64,000 nucleotides of DNA, from NCBI GenBank assembly GCA_038373885.1, contig JAWZYV010011913.1, forward strand, positions 1-64,000. Reading direction: 5' to 3'. Below, piece by piece: positions 57,983 to 64,000 of the stretch. This DNA comes from Cheiracanthium punctorium (lineage: Eukaryota; Arthropoda; Arachnida; Araneae; Cheiracanthiidae). Made by a program: the position numbers and the translations under genes. The notes under the pieces were generated by a model. It was given only the letters and a program-made list of their open reading frames with translations. It ran no database searches and was not told the origin of the DNA. Every line of letters begins with the position of its first letter. Position 1 is the first letter of the stretch.

Positions 57983-58985
57983 TACATATATTTTCACGCG
58001 TAATTAGGGCGCAAAATAAATTATTTATCATGCATATATATTTAAATTTTGGGAACAATTTAGCAAAATAATGACAAAATGTAAGAACAACAACTTTTGC
58101 AAAATGTACGTTTGGTTTTAATTGTACAAAAATATTGGGAAGCCAGAAGGCTAATGACTTGATTGTTAAAGTCTGGCATCTGTCATAAATAAACAAACAT
58201 TTGGTCCCTAGATGGTATACAGCCGCCTCACTAAACATGCCTAAATCATTTTGATGATCGAAACACTTACAGCTGGCGAGATTAAAAATGATGATAAATT
58301 AAATAAGTAAACAATTTCACATGCAGAAAAAAAATTGGGTTCGTTTTGCAGCCTCTTCACAAAATTACAATCAATTAAAACGGCCTTTCATTGGCATTTT
58401 GCCCTATTTTTTAAAGCTTTATCAATTATTTTAACAAAAACAATGACTTTTCAGGGGTCAATACAAACAAAAATTGGTTCCATTACAAAATTGCAATCTA
58501 TTAAAAAGGCCCCTTCACAAAAATCCAATATATTAAAACAGCCCTTCACTGGCTTTTTACCCTACATTTCAATCTGTTTTATCAATTATTTTAACAAAAA
58601 AAAGTGAACTTTATTAAAAATAGGGACTATATTCTGTATCCGGTGCTGTTTACATATTGATGTTTGTTTACATGTTTCATTTGGTGATACTTCTGGTGCG
58701 ATCGTGGCGTGGGCGATGCACATCGGAAGTGAAGTACCCTGCCGGTGGTAGTTGTGACTGGCAACCATAAAGAATGCGCGTAGCGTCAATTTGGGAATTT
58801 GAAATTGTTTCATGTTATTGATGGAAGGGAATGAAATATGTTATGTTAATGTATGAAAAGAATTTGCAAGTGTTTGTTAGAAATATGGTGTGAATATAAA
58901 GCTAAATAAAAGAAAGCATGCTGGTGTTACGTTATAAGCCGGTGGGTGTTGGGGACATTTCTGAGCGATTATTTAAAAAAAAAAA
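57983..58985. other. TXNL1 intron 1 or upstream sequence
   Basis: A tandem-like pair CAATTAAAACGGCC...TTTATCAATTATTTTAAC is at 58371-58442 and 58495-58600. A GC-richer patch at 58690-58760 has no recognised coding exon. I searched here for the missing first TXNL1 exon and did not find it. Confidence 0.4.
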
Positions 58986-61129
58986 ATCTGATGTGTCCAA
59001 CACATGACTTCCTTGCACGTCCATTAGATCAAAAATATTTTCGACGCACTTCCTCTAAATTTATTTGTTTGAAAGAGATAAAATATCAATAATAGTAAGG
59101 TTTAGCGATTTCTAGCCAAATATTTCGATATCGCCAAGCTGAGTTCAATTTGAAAGATTTCCTTCTGACACTTTGTTTGGCGATATTTCACCAAAAGCCG
59201 ACAAACTTGAGATAGTCAGCGAGATTTTGGGGATAGCCAAAGTAGTCATTGACCACAGACTTTCAATGAATTGAATGCATCTATACACCTCAATGTATTC
59301 AAAGTCATTTGGCTCACCATGTAAATAAATTCTCAGTCGATTGCTGTCAAAAAAGATATTGAAAACAGTTAGATATTACAATAGTTCTAAATACAAAGTT
59401 AAAAAATCTACGGGTTAAAGTTTTAGAGTTATACAAAATAGGAAATAATTTTTGGCGCCAAATTTGGCGATATTTCGGCAAAACTCGTCAATGTCGACGA
59501 CATTTGGCGAGATTTTAAGCATGAACCAAACAATGACAGATTATCGCCAAATTTGGCGATATTTCGCCAAAACTCGCCAAGAACGATGACAAATGGCGAT
59601 ACTTTGGGCATGGACCAAATGACTGACTATCGCCAAATTTGGCGATATTTCGCCAAAACTCGCCAAGGTCGAGGACAGACGGCGAGATTTTGGGCATGTA
59701 CCAAACAATGACTGTCTACAGTTGTATTATATTGAAGATGTCCATAGACATTAAGGTACTGAAATTCTTTTCGGTGGTCCTGTAAATAAACTCTCCAGTA
59801 GATTGGAACCAAAAATCGAGATGCACAACTAGATGTTACAACATTCTTAAATATGAAATTTCATAATAGTTTTTGAGATTTGAGAGTTAAATATGCACAC
59901 ACGTACACCAAAAGTCGCCAAGCTTGGCGACTTTTGGCATAGTTCTTGAGGGAGGCACGTGACCGTGGTCGGACCATTACCTAACTTATGTGGTAGGACG
60001 GTATTGTGCTTGAAATGGATGAATGCCCCTAAAATTGCTATTGACCGTAATGTATTGGAAATCTTTTGAGTGTTCCTGTAGCAGAACTATAAATGATAAA
60101 GACACTTTTTTTAATGGAGAAATTCATTTTCTAACTCTTTACAGCATATATCACTTCTGAGTCGTTTGAAAAAGCCCAATACCTCTAAAAAACGCTTTGA
60201 TGAATTTCGGCCCATAGAGCGTAATGTATTTCGAATGTTTTGGGCGGTCCTGTAGATAAACTATTCAGTCGAATGGAACCGAAAGGGGAGGTGCACAACT
60301 AGATGTTACAACAATCCTAAATATAAAGTTTCAACATTCAACGCCTAACAGTTTTTGAGATATGCGAGTTTAATGAATTTCGGCCCATAGAGCGTAATGT
60401 ATTTCGAATCTTTTGGGCGGTCCTGTAGATAAACTATTCAGTCGAATGGAACCGAAAGGGGAGGTGCACAACTAGATGTTACAACAATCCTAAATATAAA
60501 GTTTCAACATTCAACGCCTAACAGTTTTTGAGATATGCGAGTTTAATGAATTTCGGCCCATTGAGTGTAATGTATTTCGAATGTTTTGGGCAGTCCTGTA
60601 GATAAACTATCCAGTCGAATGGAACCAAAAGTGGAGGTGCACAACTAGATGTTACAACTATCCAAAATATGAAGTTTCGACATTCTACGCCTAATAGCTT
60701 TTGAGTTAGGCGAGTTTAATGAATTTCGGCCCATAGAGCGTAATGTATTTCGAATCTTTTGGGCGGTCCTGTACATAAACTATCCATTCGATTGCCACCA
60801 AAAGGGGAGGTGCACAACTAGATCATAGAACAATCCTAAATATCAAATCTCAACATTCTACGACCAATAGTTTTTGAGATATGCGAGTTACATACATACG
60901 TACGTACGTACAGACGGCATGGAAAAACTGGCCACAGTAGACTCGCCACTGGTCAAAATGAGTTGCAGACATGTTAATATGATCGTGCATGCTAGCCTAC
61001 GATGAGATGCATCGAAAAAAAAAATTTAATTAAATTTAGAGGTAGTCAAAATCGGTTTTTATGTCGAAATTTGGACCCCAAAATTTTTCGGGATCACATT
61101 ACTTCTTTATACTACGTACAAGGAAGTAA
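58986..61129 (+). mobile_element. ~2-kb unclassified element, copy 3
   Basis: Very close to copy 2 (about 97 % where compared), with complete ends. It carries four ~170-bp monomers instead of three. The 30-bp palindrome is at 59908-59937, and TTTGGCGCCAAA at 59451-59462. Antisense to TXNL1 if that gene extends upstream. Confidence 0.8.
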
Positions 61130-61391
61130 TAAAGGTAAGTGTTCTTTTTTAACAAATCTTTGCAATGTTTAAGGTTTTTACTGTGCATTTTAAATTGATA
61201 TTTGATGTGTTTATGTTTTCATAAGTGCTATTTACCTGCTATTCTAATCATACTGACTTTATATGAGGTGTACAACTAGGTTGTTTAATCCACCAATTTT
61301 TTTTTAAGTTGAAAACGGCCAGTGTTTGCCCAGTTTACATTAGCTGTACAACTAGGTTGCTTAATCCACTGTTGTTGTTTTTTTAGTTAAA

Positions 61392-63150
61392 CTAGGGGCC
61401 AAGGCCCACAGACTCGCTACACTCGCTTTTCGTATGAAGCATTCGGCTGCTAATAAGGCTTATTCGTAAAAAAGACAATTTCAACAGACAAAACCCGAAG
61501 ATTGGATCAGATAGAATGTTACTGAGCTACACATTTCATGGTTCTTGCATGTTCATTGATACATAAAAATTTAAACTTCACACTACAGTAGACCCCCTCC
61601 CCCTCATAACACGGAAGATATTTTGTTATGGGAATCCGTGTTGTACGGGTCCTGAGCTATACTCCACCTGGAGTGCGGACTCCTCTTATAATCACTGGAA
61701 AAATTATTTGCACTCCTCAGAAACACTATTTAGTATTGCCATTCAAAAGTTATATTAAATAAGAGCTAAAGCATAATAAAATCAGAAAATCTGTTTTAGC
61801 TGTATTTTTAATAATGTAAAACCTATTGGACACCTTGCAAATTTGCCACCCATGGCGATTTTTCATTATTTGGCGACTTGCGTACATGTAAAGTTAATAA
61901 AAGCTACGGAACAGATAGGATAGCTTGCCACCAATGGCGACTTTTCATTATTTGGCGATTTACACATGCTCACAACCTATAAGTACTCTTCATTTAAGGT
62001 TACTGGAAAACCGTTATTCATATTTTCATTTATATAATCGTTTGCAGATTGGCGTACTTAGCACCACGAATTATACCATCTCGTAGCGCTAGCAAATATC
62101 CAAAGTGTACTACAACTGCTATAATGGCATAGTCAATGCCGCCAAATATTTCTACTGGTAGCCAATAATCCAGCTGGACCGAACCGGCTTTAAAATAATC
62201 TGCATTTTAATTATTTTTCATTTCCAAGATATTAGTTATTCTGTTTTGGAAAAACGAATAATCGCTAATTCTAAACTCCTGTTGTCTAAGCGAACTTACT
62301 ATTTGAAAATTGTCAACTTTGTGTAACACATTTTGAGTTACTTATTTCATATAGTTTTTATTTTGGCGTATTTTATTTTGGCGTATAAATTTCTAAATAT
62401 GTTTCTTTTGAGTATAAAACATTTCATTCCTGCTCTGATTTGCCATGCACACGATATTTTAATTTAAAAACAGCCTTACAAATAATCTAGACAAAAAAAA
62501 AAAAAATCGTTATTCTTTCATTTTTACTTCAAGAGTCTGAATCATTTAATAAACTTGTCGAATGTGGCAACCCAGATAAGCTTAAATGTCGCTTTTTTTT
62601 CCACTGTGGGGTTACAATTACGAAATGGGGGAAAGCAAAAATTAGCCTTTTGCGATACGTTTTTTTATCGATATCTCCTAAAATAATTCGAATTTTGAAA
62701 AAAATCGCTTCGAGGTGTGTCGGGAACTGTCATGGAAAATTTCCGTACAAAATTTGGTAGGTCTACGATCACCACGAGACACATTCAAACAAAACAGTTT
62801 ACACATTGTTTTATTAATATAGAAGAAAGATAGTTTTTATTTTGGCATAAAATGGGCGTAATTCTAACTCATGTTTGTAAATTTCACGCGATTCTAGATA
62901 CTTGGAAACGCTTTGTTGCAAAGGAATGAATGATTTTATGCCAAATCTGGCAACCATTCGGTTCTTTTTTTCAGTTTTTTATTAATATCTTCTAAAATAA
63001 TTCGATTTTTGAAATTTAAATCAGCTTAGCAGGTTCCTCGGAATTTTTTGAATCTATGGGCACCTTAGTCGAAACTCAAATCCCCACGGTTTAGGAAGAG
63101 ATAAGCTGACAAGCTTTGACAGCGGCCTATACTTTTTTTTAGAATAGAGA
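61392..63150 (-). mobile_element. Helitron family E, copy B
   Basis: Minus-strand 5' end TCTCTATTCTAAAAAAAAG at 63150. 3' end GGGCCTTGGCCCCTAG|T at 61392. It keeps the uninterrupted site where the solo LTR entered copy C. It is about 450 bp longer than copy A because of an extra segment at 62351-62830, bounded by TAGTTTTTATTTTGGC on both sides. Confidence 0.72.
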
Positions 63151-64000
63151 GAAACGGTCCACTGGTTGCCTAGTTAACATAGCTGTACAACTAGGTTGCT
63201 TAATCCACTGAAGTTTTTTTAGTTAAAAACAGTCCACTGTTTGCTCATTTTAAATTGCCTGTTACTGAATTTGCAGACATTCTTTTGGTTAAATATGGAC
63301 GTTGTATTTTGTTTTAATGTTTTTGTTCGTGAAATAATGTGTAAGTTTAATGTGTTAAAATACTTTGCTGATCGTGCAAAATAGTTGGCGTCAGTCACTG
63401 GGGCTTGGCAACTGTCAAGCTCTAATGACTGCTGCCGTGTTTACATGGGGTGCGCACCGTCTTGTATGATTTTACCAAAAATAGGTATGAAAATTCACAA
63501 AAAGAGTGGAAATTTGCAAAATTAAGTATTGAAATTCACATAAGTTGGACCCTGGAAAAGAATTCCTGGATCGACCCTGCTTATATTACGATTGGTATGA
63601 AGATACAGAAAAATAAGTGTTGAAAATCACAAAATTAAGTACTGAAATTCACATAAATAAGCAGCTTTCACAAAATTGGGACACTGGAAAAACTTCCAGG
63701 ATCGACCCCTGTATTTTTAAACATAATGAAATAGGGGGGGTTACACACTAGTAACAAAAAAGTGTATAATTGTGTAACGTTATTGGAGTTTAATTGCACA
63801 GATTGGTAGGGGGGGTGGATGAGAATCGACGCATCGACGGTGTAATATGCAAGTACCGGAATTTCAAGCAGAATGCTTCAAATTACACGAATAATACTAC
63901 GGGCATGGTTGCAGTGCTTTCTATTTTCCCTACAACTTTAAGCATCAAATGACATTTTTTCATGCTAAGTTCAGACAATAAAATGCCCATCTTTACCGCT
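63151..64000. other. No recognisable feature
   Basis: TTAGCTGTACAACTAGGTTG occurs at 61339, again at 63179 and, less well, at 61265, so a short host repeat brackets Helitron E copy B. Near 63520 and 63640 AAATTCACATAA and CCTGGATCGACCC are repeated. No exon found. Confidence 0.4.

Noticed and set aside
57894..58238. 114-codon minus-strand frame in intron 1
   Set aside because: It straddles the end of the Tigger-like element and AT-rich intron and shows no family signature.
58586..58813. Candidate first TXNL1 exon on the minus strand
   Set aside because: The translation has none of the expected VVVDFTA-like beta-strand residues before a donor in the right phase.

Overview
This is eukaryotic, almost certainly animal, DNA: AT-rich, with long introns, few real genes and a very high load of repeats. 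The only clear functional gene is the 3' part of a thioredoxin-like protein 1 gene (TXNL1 type: thioredoxin fold plus C-terminal PITH domain) on the minus strand, with seven exons between 57064 and 46010. Its first coding exon, about 33 residues before the CGPC active site, was not found in the remaining 7 kb and probably lies beyond position 64000. The repeat types (Helitrons with CTRR|T ends, hAT-type MITEs, a hAT transposase relic, Penelope-like reverse transcriptase relics, satellite monomers) fit an arthropod. A chelicerate such as a spider is my guess, with low confidence.

Layout. 1-3.7 kb: no recognisable feature. 3.7-5.05 kb: Helitron family E, copy A. 5.9-6.14 kb: a TIR MITE. 7.34-9.22 kb: a second Helitron type containing a long foldback and a tRNA-like SINE head. 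9.2-11.2 kb: a diverged tandem array broken by a 548-bp TIR element (9-bp duplication, itself carrying a smaller MITE) and a 490-bp TIR element. 11.4-12.5 kb: GT/GC microsatellite and a ~170-bp tandem array. 13.06-13.2 kb: foldback. 15.6-16.7 kb: TA microsatellites and a hAT MITE. 16.9-20.9 kb: two head-to-tail copies of a ~2-kb unclassified element. 21.2-21.5 kb: 105-bp tandem repeat. 22.6-23.05 kb: foldback plus hAT MITE. 24.0-25.1 kb: Helitron type H2. 25.9-32.2 kb: one satellite array split by a Helitron (itself holding a solo LTR), by two further LTR copies and by a reverse transcriptase relic. 32.3-35.6 kb: a 122-bp satellite array split by a second H2 Helitron. 35.6-39.5 kb: two inverted copies of the ~2-kb element around more satellite. 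43.5-44.05 kb: hAT transposase pseudogene. 46-57 kb: TXNL1-like gene, with a reverse transcriptase relic and MITEs in its introns. 57.2-63.2 kb: Tigger-like element, fifth copy of the ~2-kb element, and Helitron E copy B.

The most interesting signal is not a gene. A set of palindromic TGGCGA/TCGCCA blocks, including a 30-bp perfect palindrome kept intact in four element copies and the E2F-like palindrome TTTGGCGCCAAA, occurs both in the ~2-kb DNA element and in the U3 region of an unrelated-looking LTR family. The ~165-bp internal monomers of the same DNA element are recognisably related to the free satellite array. The window therefore records sequence modules moving between a satellite, a DNA element and an LTR element, with several insertions datable relative to one another by intact empty sites.
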